64,000 nt of DNA from Lentilactobacillus buchneri. GTDB taxonomy: Bacteria; Bacillota; Bacilli; Lactobacillales; Lactobacillaceae. Below are positions 22,307 to 31,730 of the stretch, in pieces (positions within the stretch are counted from its first letter, which is position 1; every line of letters begins with the position of its first letter). The DNA lies in contig NZ_CP073066.1 in NCBI RefSeq assembly GCF_018314255.1, forward strand, positions 1 through 64,000, read 5' to 3'. Made by a program: the position numbers and the translations under genes. Under the pieces are notes generated by a model. It ran no database searches, was not told where the DNA came from, and saw only the letters and a program-made list of their open reading frames with translations.

Positions 22307-22969
22307 TTAAAATTTTGCCCGCATACCTATTGTAAACAAAACGAAAGCGATTACAACCAGCATAATTGCCGAAATAATTCGTTTGGTTTGGCTGGTCTTG
22401 GAAAAACCGACGCCCGTCACGTACGCCACAAGGAATCCACCAACCAGTCCCCCCAGATGCCCAGCAATATCAATGCCGGAAACAAAAATATCGGTTCCGA
22501 TATTTAGGATAATAAACAACAGGAATGTTTTGGCCATCGAAACAATTGCCGGGTTTTTGGAAAAACTTTCCCCCAGCATCATAAAAGCACCAAACAGTCC
22601 AAAGATCGCAGTACTGGCACCGGCAGACAAGCTGTCGGTAAAAGCAAAACTGCCCAGGTTGCCCATGATGCCGGAAACAAAGAAGATAACCGCAAACCGC
22701 CAGTGTCCAAACAATTGCTCAACATACTGGCCGATAAAGTATAAGGTGATGCCGTTCATTAAGATATGGGTGAAGCCAATGTGAATAAACATTGGCGTGA
22801 TCAATCGCCAATACTCGCCGGCACGGATGAGTGGGTTGTATTTAGCGCCGAATTCGACCAAGGTGACGGGGTTTTCAGTTCCGCCCATTACTGACATGAT
22901 CGCAAAAACCACTACCATGATGATTAATAGTCCATATGTGATATAAGGCTGATTTCGTAAATTACTCAT
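22307..22969 (-). CDS. Rhomboid family intramembrane serine protease
   Basis: A 220-residue membrane protein with six or seven hydrophobic segments. The active-site serine is in SAGASTAIFGLFGAF (GxSx motif, near residue 117-120), and the partner His is in IAGHLGGLVGGF near 170. HILMNGITLYFIG supplies the conserved His and Asn of the oxyanion region. It cleaves membrane proteins inside the bilayer; the natural substrate is unknown. The position between the folate cyclo-ligase and yqgQ is conserved. Confidence 0.93.
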   Translation of the reverse strand: MSNLRNQPYITYGLLIIMVVVFAIMSVMGGTENPVTLVEFGAKYNPLIRAGEYWRLITPMFIHIGFTHILMNGITLYFIGQYVEQLFGHWRFAVIFFVSGIMGNLGSFAFTDSLSAGASTAIFGLFGAFMMLGESFSKNPAIVSMAKTFLLFIILNIGTDIFVSGIDIAGHLGGLVGGFLVAYVTGVGFSKTSQTKRIISAIMLVVIAFVLFTIGMRAKF

Positions 22970-22989
22970 GAACCCCTCCTGTTATCCGT

Positions 22990-23544
22990 TTAGTAAATGA
23001 GTTTGTCGACTTTAACGTCAAAATCTTCCACGTTCCAGACGGGTTCGTCAAATAGTTGAACCGGCGTCACCAAAGCGATACTTGTGCCGGTAAAGCCCTT
23101 CAAAAAGCGATCGTAAAAGCCGCCGCCAAACCCAACTCGAAAGTGATTTTTAGAAAATGCCAATCCCGGTACCAGTAAAACATCCAGCTGGCTTTTTGCC
23201 AGCACTTGACCGCCAACGGGCTCAATCGTGCCAAATTTGGTCTCACTGAGTACCGTATCAGGTTCCAGCAGCACAAAGGTCATCTGGCGGTGCGGAAGTG
23301 TTCGGGGAACTGCTACTTGTTTATCATGGGTTAACGCCCAGTGAATAATTGGCTGGGTATCAAGCTCATCATCCATACTGAGGGTGATCCCCAGCGTCTC
23401 ACTATTCGCAAAGTGTGGCTCAGCGAATAACTGCTGATACAAGCGTTGAATTTCCGGTTTTTCTTGTGGATCTTGTAAAAAGTCATGAAGCCGAGCGATC
23501 TGCTGATCTCGCAGGGCGGCTTTTAATTGGTTACTTTTGGCCAT
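22990..23544 (-). CDS. 5-formyltetrahydrofolate cyclo-ligase
   Basis: Converts 5-formyltetrahydrofolate to 5,10-methenyltetrahydrofolate using ATP. The 184 residues match the family length. The C-terminal signature is seen as DVLLVPGLAFSKNHFRVGFGGGFYDRFL, and the N-terminal Lys/Arg-rich helix is KAALRDQQIARLHDFL. GAGGTAA precedes the ATG. It leads the transcript that continues with the rhomboid protease, yqgQ and glcK. Confidence 0.92.
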   Translation of the reverse strand: MAKSNQLKAALRDQQIARLHDFLQDPQEKPEIQRLYQQLFAEPHFANSETLGITLSMDDELDTQPIIHWALTHDKQVAVPRTLPHRQMTFVLLEPDTVLSETKFGTIEPVGGQVLAKSQLDVLLVPGLAFSKNHFRVGFGGGFYDRFLKGFTGTSIALVTPVQLFDEPVWNVEDFDVKVDKLIY

Positions 23545-23596
23545 TTACCTCACCTGATTCTTCAGTCAAATCTAATTGACAGACTCTGTTGTATAT

Positions 23597-23626
23597 AAAA
23601 AAGGTTTGGGTATTTACCCAAGCCTT
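23597..23626 (-). terminator. Terminator of rpmG
   Basis: On the minus strand AAGGCTTGGGT pairs with ACCCAAACCTT around a short loop, followed by TTTTTTATA. The stem begins at the rpmG stop codon. Confidence 0.8.
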
Positions 23627-23774
23627 ATTTGGTTTCTCGATGTAATGTAACTTTACGCTCGCGTGGGCAATACTTTTTAAGCTCCAAACGGTCGGGATTG
23701 TTTCGACGGTTCTTGCTGGACAAGTAAGTACGTTCGTGGCATTCAGTACATTCCATTGTAATGTGTACTCGCAT
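23625..23774 (-). CDS. rpmG: 50S ribosomal protein L33
   Basis: A 49-residue ribosomal protein, [20 protein letters not shown] at the start and ending VTLHRETK. It keeps the zinc-binding pattern CTEC near residue 9 but has only one later Cys (KKYCPR), so the four-Cys site is incomplete. GGAGG lies nine bases before the ATG. A terminator overlaps its stop codon, so it is a single-gene unit. Confidence 0.95.
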   Translation of the reverse strand: MRVHITMECTECHERTYLSSKNRRNNPDRLELKKYCPRERKVTLHRETK

Positions 23775-23888
23775 GGAATACGACCTCCAAACTTTTATAG
23801 AGTAGCTAGTCTAATAGCCTCAACTTAAAATATTTTATCATCAATCCTGATAAATTACTAGGACAAAATCGATAAATGTTAAGTGTTT

Positions 23889-25940
23889 TTACTTAACAGT
23901 CGAAGTTGATTGGACCGTCTTCCAGTAAGCAGAGTAGATTTGTTTGGCCAGCGCCATGTTATTACTTTCAGCGTTAACCCCCAGGTTAGGCATTGCCAAA
24001 GCAACCACCACCTGTGGATGAGTCGATGGCGCATATGAAGCTAAACTCAGGGTAACTGTTTCGTTACCATTATAAAATGTCTGAGCAGTTCCAGTTTTGG
24101 CAGAAATTTCCGGTTTGATGGAATCCAACATCCCACCGGTCTTGTAGGTGTTGGTTCCATGAACCACCCGATACAAGCCGGTTGTGACCACGTTTCGTTG
24201 CGCTTGAGTCATATCAATATGATTGAGCACCTTTGGCATCACTGTCGCTTTAACCGTTCCTAATTTACCATCTTGGCTGGTGCCGCGAATTGCTTGAACG
24301 ACATGCGGTTCAATTCGATTACCACCGTTGGCAATGGTAGACATGTACTGAGCAACCTGCATCGTTGTGTAGGCGTCGTAGTTACCAAATGAAAGATCCA
24401 AGGCACTTCCAATGTGCTTATAGCCGCTGGCACCCTGTAACCCGGTAGATTCACCAGGGATATCAATCCCAGTCTTGACCCCCAAGCCAAATTGGTTGAA
24501 GTAACCGCGCATCGTGTTGAAGACGTTGGGACTCATGGTTAATGCGCCACCTTCAACATAGTTGAAGTGGCCTTCTTTCATCGCTAACTGCATCATATAA
24601 GAGTTGGAAGAAACTTGCAGCGCATCACTGGCATCAACAGCAATATTTGCATGACCGTTGTGGTTGAACCAAGACGACTTTTTAACACCACCGGTCGTAA
24701 TTGGCTGATCGGTTAAGGTACTGTTGGTTGGTGTAATGACATGATCCATCAATGCACCGGAAACCATCGCACCCTTGACAACAGAACCCATAACAATTGA
24801 GCTGTTAATGGTTCCTAAAATATTATCAGTGATCTTGGATGTCTTCGGATTGCGGTCAACCCCCGCCATTCCGATGATGGCACCGTTATTCGGATTCATG
24901 ACGACCGCATAAGTTCCGGTTGAATTACCACCGGCACCGGACTCGGCAGAACGGACTAAGGATTGGAGCTGCTTTTGGAATTTGGCATTGATTGTCAATT
25001 GAAGGTTGTCACCTTTTTGACCGCCATATTTCTTAATTTCCTTTTTGATCTGATTATCGCTATTCAAAATGATTTGGGTCTGGGATTTGGTTCCCCGAAG
25101 AACCGGTTCATACTGGCGCTCCAGATAACTTTGACCGACACTGTCGTTTCGTGAGTAGCCTTGTGCCAATAATTCATTGACCCGATCACTTGGCAGACCG
25201 CTCTTTTCATTCGAGACAGTTCCGGTGATTCCCTGAATTGAACGGCCATTTGGATAATTACGACTCCAACTGGTTCCAACATTAACCCCAGGCATATCGG
25301 CCAGATGTTCCCCCACCATGGCAACTTCTTTGGTGGAGACGTTGTCATCCTTAATATTAACGGTGGATAATTGGTAGGCACCACTCATCTTGGCGAATAT
25401 GGTTGCAGCATTTTTGAGTGCTGATGAAAAAGTGGCATTTGGATAACTTTCAACCTTATTGACAGCCTTGTCGTATTTGGCATCCTCAGAATAACCGGAA
25501 ATCCCAGGGATTGACTTTTCGACTTTGGCTAGATTATCTGTGTTTGCCAAATAGTAATCAGCCAGCTGGCGCTTGGTTAAACTGCCGGTAGGAACGGTCA
25601 CATATTGGGCTAATCGGTTGGCGGTCTTGTACATGTCCGAGGACAACACATTCACGCCCTTGGTATAGATAATTGCTTGGTGCGCGGAATTGCCGACTAA
25701 AACGTGTCCGGTTGAATCAAAAATCATTCCCCGCTGAACATTCCCGTTGACCACTGAGGTATCCGAACGGTTCACTTCGGCTTTAAATTTAGAACCGTAC
25801 ATCACCTGTAAATAGGCCAACTGGGTCAGTAATGCGACAAATAAAATTCCGACAATAATAAAAATAATATTAATTCGAAAAGGCAGTGAAACAGCCTTTG
25901 CTTTGTTCGTTTTCTTGGTGCGCTTTTTAAAAATTTTCAC
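23889..25940 (-). CDS. Class B penicillin-binding protein, PBP2b-like transpeptidase
   Basis: A peptidoglycan transpeptidase anchored in the membrane, of the elongation/division PBP2b type. The 683-residue protein has a basic N-terminus, one transmembrane segment (about 24-46), a pedestal domain with RGMIFDSTGHVLVGN, and the transpeptidase domain. Active-site motifs are SVVK near residue 385, SSN near 445 and KTGT near 615. Length and motif spacing are normal. It is transcribed divergently from the yfhO-like gene. Confidence 0.95.
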   Translation of the reverse strand: MKIFKKRTKKTNKAKAVSLPFRINIIFIIVGILFVALLTQLAYLQVMYGSKFKAEVNRSDTSVVNGNVQRGMIFDSTGHVLVGNSAHQAIIYTKGVNVLSSDMYKTANRLAQYVTVPTGSLTKRQLADYYLANTDNLAKVEKSIPGISGYSEDAKYDKAVNKVESYPNATFSSALKNAATIFAKMSGAYQLSTVNIKDDNVSTKEVAMVGEHLADMPGVNVGTSWSRNYPNGRSIQGITGTVSNEKSGLPSDRVNELLAQGYSRNDSVGQSYLERQYEPVLRGTKSQTQIILNSDNQIKKEIKKYGGQKGDNLQLTINAKFQKQLQSLVRSAESGAGGNSTGTYAVVMNPNNGAIIGMAGVDRNPKTSKITDNILGTINSSIVMGSVVKGAMVSGALMDHVITPTNSTLTDQPITTGGVKKSSWFNHNGHANIAVDASDALQVSSNSYMMQLAMKEGHFNYVEGGALTMSPNVFNTMRGYFNQFGLGVKTGIDIPGESTGLQGASGYKHIGSALDLSFGNYDAYTTMQVAQYMSTIANGGNRIEPHVVQAIRGTSQDGKLGTVKATVMPKVLNHIDMTQAQRNVVTTGLYRVVHGTNTYKTGGMLDSIKPEISAKTGTAQTFYNGNETVTLSLASYAPSTHPQVVVALAMPNLGVNAESNNMALAKQIYSAYWKTVQSTSTVK

Positions 25941-26068
25941 GATATTAACTCCTTGCCATGAAACTTATTCTATCAAATTTTCCAACTAAAAACTACAACC
26001 GGTAGTCAATCTTTAACTTATTATGATATTCTATATGTTGTTAATCACTTTTAAAAAGGATGTAGATT

Positions 26069-28747
26069 ATGAATTCAAAGAAGACAACGAAAATTTCCAT
26101 ATTAGTGCTGTGCTTTTTGGTACCGGTGCTAATTTCCACCAGTTACTTTATTTTCCGCCACTTTGCTCCGTTTGGCGGCTCGTCAGTCATGACCGTTGAC
26201 CTGGGCCAACAGTATATTGACTTTTATACCAATTTCCACGACACCCTCCTACATAGTCCAAGCGGCTTTTTCTTTTCATTTTCAAAGGCTCTTGGAGGCG
26301 ACATGATGGGAACTTGGGCTTACTACTTAATGAGCCCGCTGAACTTGATTATGTTGCTTTTCCCACTTTCTAAATTACCCAGTGTCTTGGGCATCATCAC
26401 GATTATCAAGTATGGTCTGGCTGGTTTAAGTTTTGGCTATTTCTTGATGAAAGTTACCAAACACGTTGGCTGGTCAATCATTGGTTTCTCTGCTTCGTAT
26501 GCGATGATGGGCTGGATGGTTGCCAACCAATTCAACATGCTTTGGACAGATGTGTTGTTCGTTTTGCCAATGATTTTCTATGGGCTCTTCAAGATCTTGA
26601 AAAATCAGTCGAGTGCCATCTACATCATCAGTTTAACGGCCATGTTGATTATGAATTACTACATGAGTTACATGATCGCCATCTTTTTAACCCTCTTCAT
26701 GTTCATTTACTGGGCTGCCAAGGCATTGCCGGTGGAAAACCAAACATCGACCAAAGCCGTTCTCAAATGGCTTAAGGCGTCAATTCTGAGCGGTATTTTA
26801 GCTGCCTGGCTGCTGCTGCCGACCTTTTTCTCGCTTCTGGGAAGCAAAACCCAATATTCAAAGGGCCAATACAAAATCAAGTTTGAATATAACCCACTGG
26901 ACATGTTGGGCAAGTTCTTTAATGGATCAGTTAATTTCAATGAACTGCCTGCCGGAACAGCCAACGTCTTTGTCGCCAGTGTCGTTTTGATCCTATTTGT
27001 TTACTACTTCTTTATTCCAACCATCAAACGAAACGTCAAAATTGCCAATCTTTCGTTGACAGCATTTATGATTCTATCAATGTGTTTCCAACCACTGGAT
27101 CTGTTCTGGCACGGTATGCAGCTGCCGGTTTGGTACACTTTCCGTTTCTCCTACCTCTTCTCGTTTTGGATGATTCTGACCGCCTTTCAAGCCTTTCTGC
27201 ATATCTTGGATGAAGGCATCAACTGGAAAGGTTATCTGGTCACTGCCGGTATCATGGCTTTGGGCGTTCTTTACGTCGAACTCCGCTGGAAGCATCTCGA
27301 ATACATGCGCCACTTCGACTTTCTCTGGGGCTGTGTTTATTTGGTCGTTTCCCTTGGGATCGTTGTCTTCTTAGGCATTTATCGCAGAAACATTGTTCTG
27401 GCGATGACCTTGGCCGTGCTGATGAGTGGTGAAATGGCCCTTAACATGGTCACCTCACTGAATCATCTTGATTATTTGAAGGCCAGCAATTACACCCAGT
27501 TTGAGCGGGTGATGCGCAAACATGTCAATAAGATTAAGCAAAAAGATAAGGGATTCTATCGATTGGGAACCACTTTCTCGCGGACCAAGAATGACGCTTT
27601 CACTGGTAATTACAATGGCGGCTCAATCTTCTCGTCAACCCTAGAATCCGATACGTCTCAATTCTTCAAAAATATCGGTCAGCCAAATGGGGATTCATTT
27701 GTCCTTTACTCAAACGGAACCATGTTTACTGATTCATTGTTGAACATGAAGTATTACATGAGCCACCAGATTCCGGAAGCTAATCCGAACAAGAAACCAA
27801 AGAAGCAGCTGTTGACTACTTTGACAAGAAAACCAGATTACAACAATTACACCTTGTTGTCACAGGACGCCTTGATTGGTACCTACCGGAATCCGTATGC
27901 GGTCCCGATTGGTTTCCTGGCGCCTAAATCCGGAATGGAACATAATTCAATCGCCAAGAGCCCGATCACTTACCAAAACCAAATTGCCCATCGTCTGGAT
28001 CCAAACATCAAGAACTTGTTTGAACCAGCAACCTACACTGACATGCGGTATAACAACATTCAACCGATTTCTCAATTAGATAATGCTGTCTTGAAGAAAA
28101 AGAACCTCTTGGAAATGTCCTACATCATTTTCTCTGTCCCAATTGAGAAGAACACGTCTTACTACATGACGTTGGGAACCGAAATCAATAAAGGCAACAT
28201 TTCAATTTCGGTTGATGGTCAAGCGCAGACTCAATTTACACCATCTGAAAAAACCATCATTGCTAACATTGCCACAGGTACCAGCATCAATACCACTGCA
28301 AATGTTCAAATCTTTGTCAACAAGAATAACGCCCTCTTACAAGACGTGAAATTGTACAAAGTGCATAATTCAAAGATTGCTCAGTTCTCTAAGGACTTAA
28401 ACGCCAAGCCGTATAAAGTTACGAAGTGGAACCACCATCAGTTAACCGGAACGGTGGACGTCAAGTCCAACAATCAAGCATTGACCACGACCATTCCATT
28501 TGAGAATGGCTGGACTGCTAAGGTTGATGGTAAATCAGTTAAACCAAAACGCTGGGCAAAGATGTTCCTGTATATCCCAATCAACAAGGGTCACCATAAG
28601 GTTGTCTTTACTTACTGGCCTGAAGGGCTGAGAGTCGGCCTACTAATCACTGCTTTTGGCTTAGCATTTATCGGCACCGAGGCAACGTTAAAACATCGTA
28701 AGAAACAAAAAGCCAAGCACACTGAGACACCAACAAATACCAAATAA
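26069..28747 (+). CDS. YfhO-family polytopic membrane protein
   Basis: An 892-residue protein with about twelve membrane segments in the first 480 residues, starting ISILVLCFLVPVLISTSYFI, then an extracellular region (about 490-860) and one final membrane segment before a Lys-rich tail. The layout and motifs such as GGDMMGTWAYYLMSPLN fit the YfhO family, GT-C type proteins thought to add sugars to lipid- or teichoic-acid-type polymers. The Asp in VDLGQQYIDFY, in the first outside loop, is the probable catalytic region. The acceptor is not known. Confidence 0.9.
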   Translation: MNSKKTTKISILVLCFLVPVLISTSYFIFRHFAPFGGSSVMTVDLGQQYIDFYTNFHDTLLHSPSGFFFSFSKALGGDMMGTWAYYLMSPLNLIMLLFPLSKLPSVLGIITIIKYGLAGLSFGYFLMKVTKHVGWSIIGFSASYAMMGWMVANQFNMLWTDVLFVLPMIFYGLFKILKNQSSAIYIISLTAMLIMNYYMSYMIAIFLTLFMFIYWAAKALPVENQTSTKAVLKWLKASILSGILAAWLLLPTFFSLLGSKTQYSKGQYKIKFEYNPLDMLGKFFNGSVNFNELPAGTANVFVASVVLILFVYYFFIPTIKRNVKIANLSLTAFMILSMCFQPLDLFWHGMQLPVWYTFRFSYLFSFWMILTAFQAFLHILDEGINWKGYLVTAGIMALGVLYVELRWKHLEYMRHFDFLWGCVYLVVSLGIVVFLGIYRRNIVLAMTLAVLMSGEMALNMVTSLNHLDYLKASNYTQFERVMRKHVNKIKQKDKGFYRLGTTFSRTKNDAFTGNYNGGSIFSSTLESDTSQFFKNIGQPNGDSFVLYSNGTMFTDSLLNMKYYMSHQIPEANPNKKPKKQLLTTLTRKPDYNNYTLLSQDALIGTYRNPYAVPIGFLAPKSGMEHNSIAKSPITYQNQIAHRLDPNIKNLFEPATYTDMRYNNIQPISQLDNAVLKKKNLLEMSYIIFSVPIEKNTSYYMTLGTEINKGNISISVDGQAQTQFTPSEKTIIANIATGTSINTTANVQIFVNKNNALLQDVKLYKVHNSKIAQFSKDLNAKPYKVTKWNHHQLTGTVDVKSNNQALTTTIPFENGWTAKVDGKSVKPKRWAKMFLYIPINKGHHKVVFTYWPEGLRVGLLITAFGLAFIGTEATLKHRKKQKAKHTETPTNTK

Positions 28748-28758
28748 ATTGCATGATT

Positions 28759-28795
28759 AAAGGGATGAAAACCATTTTGGCTTCCATCCCTTTTT
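28759..28795. terminator. Terminator between yfhO-like and HesB-like genes
   Basis: Stem AAAGGGATG/CATCCCTTT around a 17-base loop, T-run TTTTT on the plus strand and a matching A-run giving T on the minus strand. Confidence 0.82.
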
Positions 28796-28807
28796 GGTTG
28801 GTTACGT

Positions 28808-29125
28808 TTATTTATCAAGATCCCCATTAGGTGTGTACGTGTATACAACATTTTCAGGATCTTTTTCTGGATTAAAATCGACTTTCAAATCAAAGCCGAC
28901 AAAGAACCAGCGATCATCCTCGTCAACGAAATAAGTAATTCCGTCCTTTTCAGTTTTGGTATAAGTCTCACCTGGATGATCATCGCGGGTTAACGCTAAC
29001 GAGAAGCCTTCATGGACGGGAGTCTTCCCATAAACCTTTCCATAGAAGCGCACACCATTGCCTTGGCTTAACCCCATTTCAGATTGGAACCATTTGCTTG
29101 CGGAATCAGTTACATCAATTTTCAT
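28808..29125 (-). CDS. HesB/YneR-like protein lacking cysteines
   Basis: A 105-residue protein with the HesB/IscA fold outline: MKIDVTDSASKWFQSEMGLS, GVRFYGKVYG, GITYFVDEDDRWFFVGFDLK. True A-type iron-sulfur carriers need three Cys; this one has none, as is usual in the lactobacillar YneR-like branch, so it cannot carry a cluster in that way. It is a single gene with its own promoter. Function unknown. Confidence 0.88.
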   Translation of the reverse strand: MKIDVTDSASKWFQSEMGLSQGNGVRFYGKVYGKTPVHEGFSLALTRDDHPGETYTKTEKDGITYFVDEDDRWFFVGFDLKVDFNPEKDPENVVYTYTPNGDLDK

Positions 29126-29172
29126 TATTATGCCACACTCCTAAAATCTGTGTTTGTATTCGCTTACAATCG

Positions 29173-29200
29173 ATTATAACATCATTAAGGTATTTCACAA
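29173..29200 (-). promoter_or_regulatory. Promoter of the HesB-like gene
   Basis: On the minus strand TTGTGA, 16 bases, TATAAT preceded by TGT, about 48 bases before the ATG. Between here and the greA terminator at 29,293 I see no gene. Confidence 0.65.
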
Positions 29201-29292
29201 ACGATATGCAAGCCGATTAGACACTGACATTGTTCATCAAGGGGCTCTTCACCTTTCAAAACGTGACGATTGCGGGCTTAATTTAACTTATC

Positions 29293-29338
29293 AAAAAAGA
29301 ACTAACCGTTGAGCAAAGATGCTCACAGTTAGCTCTTT
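29293..29338 (-). terminator. Terminator of the mltG-udk-greA transcript
   Basis: On the minus strand AAGAGCTAACTGTGAGCA pairs with TGCTCAACGGTTAGTTCTT around a short loop, followed by TTTTTTGA, 36 bases after the greA stop. Confidence 0.85.
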
Positions 29339-29373
29339 TCACATACTAGGTTATTTGTAATATGCAAGTTGCT

Positions 29374-29847
29374 CTATTCAACCTTAGTGATTTTAACTTT
29401 CATGGTTCCGGCCGGAATGGGAATATTAACTTCTTCATTGAGACGGTGACCAATGAGCCCCTTGGCAATTGGTGAATCATTGGAAATTTTACCTGACATT
29501 GGATCAGCTTCGGCCGCCCCGACAATTTGATACGTTTCGGGATCTTCATCAGGCAGTTCTTGGAAGGTCACTTTCTTACCAACCGTCACCTCATCCTTGT
29601 CACTATCATTTGAATCAATGATTTGGGCATATTGAAGCATGTGCTCAATCGTTGTAATTCGACTTTCAAGCATACTTTGTTCATCTTTAGCAGACTCATA
29701 CTCTGAGTTCTCAGATAAGTCCCCATAACTTCTTGCAATTTTGATACGTTCAACCACTTTTGGTCGTTGGTTTACTTTCAAGTCTTCTAATTCTGCCTTG
29801 AGTTTATCGCGACCATCGGCAGTCATTGGATATGTGTCTTCAGCCAT
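29374..29847 (-). CDS. greA: Transcription elongation factor GreA
   Basis: Binds stalled RNA polymerase and stimulates cleavage of backtracked RNA. The 157-residue protein has the N-terminal coiled coil (about 1-75) with [19 protein letters not shown] and the tip residues in [20 protein letters not shown], then the FKBP-like C-terminal domain with [16 protein letters not shown]. The acidic tip needed for cleavage is intact. It lies 23 bases after udk in the mltG-udk-greA run. Confidence 0.97.
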   Translation of the reverse strand: MAEDTYPMTADGRDKLKAELEDLKVNQRPKVVERIKIARSYGDLSENSEYESAKDEQSMLESRITTIEHMLQYAQIIDSNDSDKDEVTVGKKVTFQELPDEDPETYQIVGAAEADPMSGKISNDSPIAKGLIGHRLNEEVNIPIPAGTMKVKITKVE

Positions 29848-29870
29848 TTGGTAATTTCCCCTTTTTATCT

Positions 29871-30545
29871 TTATATTGTTGAATCAAGGTTATTTTTAAT
29901 TTCTTTGTTGCCACGCCGCATCAAAATGGAACGCATTTTGGTTGTCAGCAAATCAATCGCGACTTGGTTCTCCCCACCTTCGGGGACGATCAAATCTGCG
30001 TAACGTTTGGTTGGCTCGACAAACTGGTGATACATTGGCTTAACCGTCATCAAATACTGATGAATAATGTTATCCAGTGAACGACCACGTTCTTTGGTAT
30101 CCCGTTCAATTCGCCGAATTAACCGAATGTCATTGTCTGTGTCAACAAATACTTTAATATCCATTAAATCACGTAATCGCTTATCGTCAAGGATTAAAAT
30201 TCCTTCCAAGATGATAACTTCGCGCGGTTCTTGGTGAATGGTCTGCTGACTGCGGGTAAATTGACCATAGTCATAGACCGGTTTTTCAATCGGTTCATAT
30301 TGCAACAGTTGCTTGAGCTGCTCAATCAACAGATCAAAATCAAATGCCATCGGGTGATCATAATTCACCTTTTTGCGATCGTCCATCTTCATGTCAGCTT
30401 GGTCATTATAATATGAATCCTGTTGAATGATCGTGATCGAATAATTGGATAATTGGTCAAAAATCTTGCGTGCAACCGTGGTCTTGCCACTACCGGATCC
30501 TCCGGTAATACCAATAACGACTGGCCGTGTTTTGTGATTTACCAT
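29871..30545 (-). CDS. udk: Uridine kinase
   Basis: Phosphorylates uridine and cytidine in pyrimidine salvage. The 224-residue protein has the P-loop [15 protein letters not shown] at residue 12, [12 protein letters not shown] near 40, [12 protein letters not shown] near 60 and [19 protein letters not shown] near 150. Length is normal. It lies between mltG and greA, a gene order that is common in lactobacilli. Confidence 0.96.
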   Translation of the reverse strand: MVNHKTRPVVIGITGGSGSGKTTVARKIFDQLSNYSITIIQQDSYYNDQADMKMDDRKKVNYDHPMAFDFDLLIEQLKQLLQYEPIEKPVYDYGQFTRSQQTIHQEPREVIILEGILILDDKRLRDLMDIKVFVDTDNDIRLIRRIERDTKERGRSLDNIIHQYLMTVKPMYHQFVEPTKRYADLIVPEGGENQVAIDLLTTKMRSILMRRGNKEIKNNLDSTI

Positions 30546-30565
30546 GTAAATAGATGCCCTCTCAA

Positions 30566-31687
30566 TTAGTTGTTATCGGAAGTATGCGCTGCAATTTGCT
30601 GCTGATGTTCAGCATACGTCTTTGAGTAATATACTTTTTTCGTCTTGGTATTGGCAACGAAGTACAGATAGTTCTTTGAACGATCCAAAGGATGCAGGAC
30701 AGCACTCATTGAACTAATGCTTGGGCTGTCAAATGGTCCCGGACCAAATCCGGTATACTTATAAAGATTGTATGGCGAATCACTCTGCAGATCCTTGTTC
30801 GTCAAAACTTTGTTATTTCGGTGAATGGCATACAAAACCGCGACGTCTGATTGTAATGGCATGTTGATATCGATCCGATTCAACAATACCCCAGCCATCT
30901 TCCGTCGATCGGTCTGGTTGACACCTTCCCGTTCAATCAATGACGACAAGGTCATGAACTGCTGCATGTTCATCCCGGATTTTTTAATGGCGGCAAAGTG
31001 CGGCGAAACCATCTGATTGGTCTTGGCAACCATTTGGTTAACCAGTGACTTCAGCGACGTATTCTTTTCCACCTCATAAGTTGCAGGATACAAATAGCCT
31101 TCAAGACGGTAGCGAACGTTTTTGGCTTTCATCGCCGGATTAAGCAGCTTCGGATAACGACTAGCCAGTTGTTCAAGGTATGTCTGGTTCTTCATTAATT
31201 TCAAGAAATCTCCACGATCGAAATCAGTTGTCACTGAAATCTGGGTCGCAATTTGGTCAATGTTGGCGCCTTCTCGAATCAAAACTTTCCCCTTGGTGCT
31301 TTGGATCGGTTGATCAGTCCCGCCGCGTTGAAGCCGTTTGGCAATTGTTTTGAGGCTCATCGAGGGTTTTAGTTGATAATACCCAGCTCTAAAGTTGGCC
31401 ATGTTGTTGGATTTGACATAGTAATCAAAGACCATGCCACTTTTAACAATTTTTTTATTTTGCAGGATCGAACCAATTTGCTTGTTCGAAGCGCCAAGCG
31501 GAATGTGAACCTGAGTGACGTTAGTGTTCTGTGGGTTCAGTGGCTTTAAGGCATCTTGAAAATACCGGTAGCCCATCAGCCCGATTGTTGCAGCTAAAAT
31601 AACCAGTAAGGTAATGACAGAAATAATAATTCTTCGCCCGAGGCTTTTATTGGGTTTGGGGTTTCGTCGACTTGAGTCATCGCTCAT
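30566..31687 (-). CDS. mltG: Endolytic murein transglycosylase MltG
   Basis: A membrane-bound enzyme that cuts nascent glycan strands and sets their length. The 373-residue protein has a charged N-terminus, one membrane segment (about 20-42), a LysM-like subdomain and the YceG domain. The catalytic Glu is in [20 protein letters not shown] near residue 245, and the later signature [21 protein letters not shown] is present. AGGAGGAG precedes the start. It heads the udk-greA transcript. Confidence 0.95.
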   Translation of the reverse strand: MSDDSSRRNPKPNKSLGRRIIISVITLLVILAATIGLMGYRYFQDALKPLNPQNTNVTQVHIPLGASNKQIGSILQNKKIVKSGMVFDYYVKSNNMANFRAGYYQLKPSMSLKTIAKRLQRGGTDQPIQSTKGKVLIREGANIDQIATQISVTTDFDRGDFLKLMKNQTYLEQLASRYPKLLNPAMKAKNVRYRLEGYLYPATYEVEKNTSLKSLVNQMVAKTNQMVSPHFAAIKKSGMNMQQFMTLSSLIEREGVNQTDRRKMAGVLLNRIDINMPLQSDVAVLYAIHRNNKVLTNKDLQSDSPYNLYKYTGFGPGPFDSPSISSMSAVLHPLDRSKNYLYFVANTKTKKVYYSKTYAEHQQQIAAHTSDNN

Positions 31688-31730
31688 GAGAAGCTCCTCC
31701 TATCTGTTCAATTTAATTATAGTTTCCAAA

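Noticed and set aside
28808..29125. Loss-of-function HesB protein as an oddity
   Set aside because: The lack of cysteines is usual for this branch in lactobacilli, so it is not a sign of decay.
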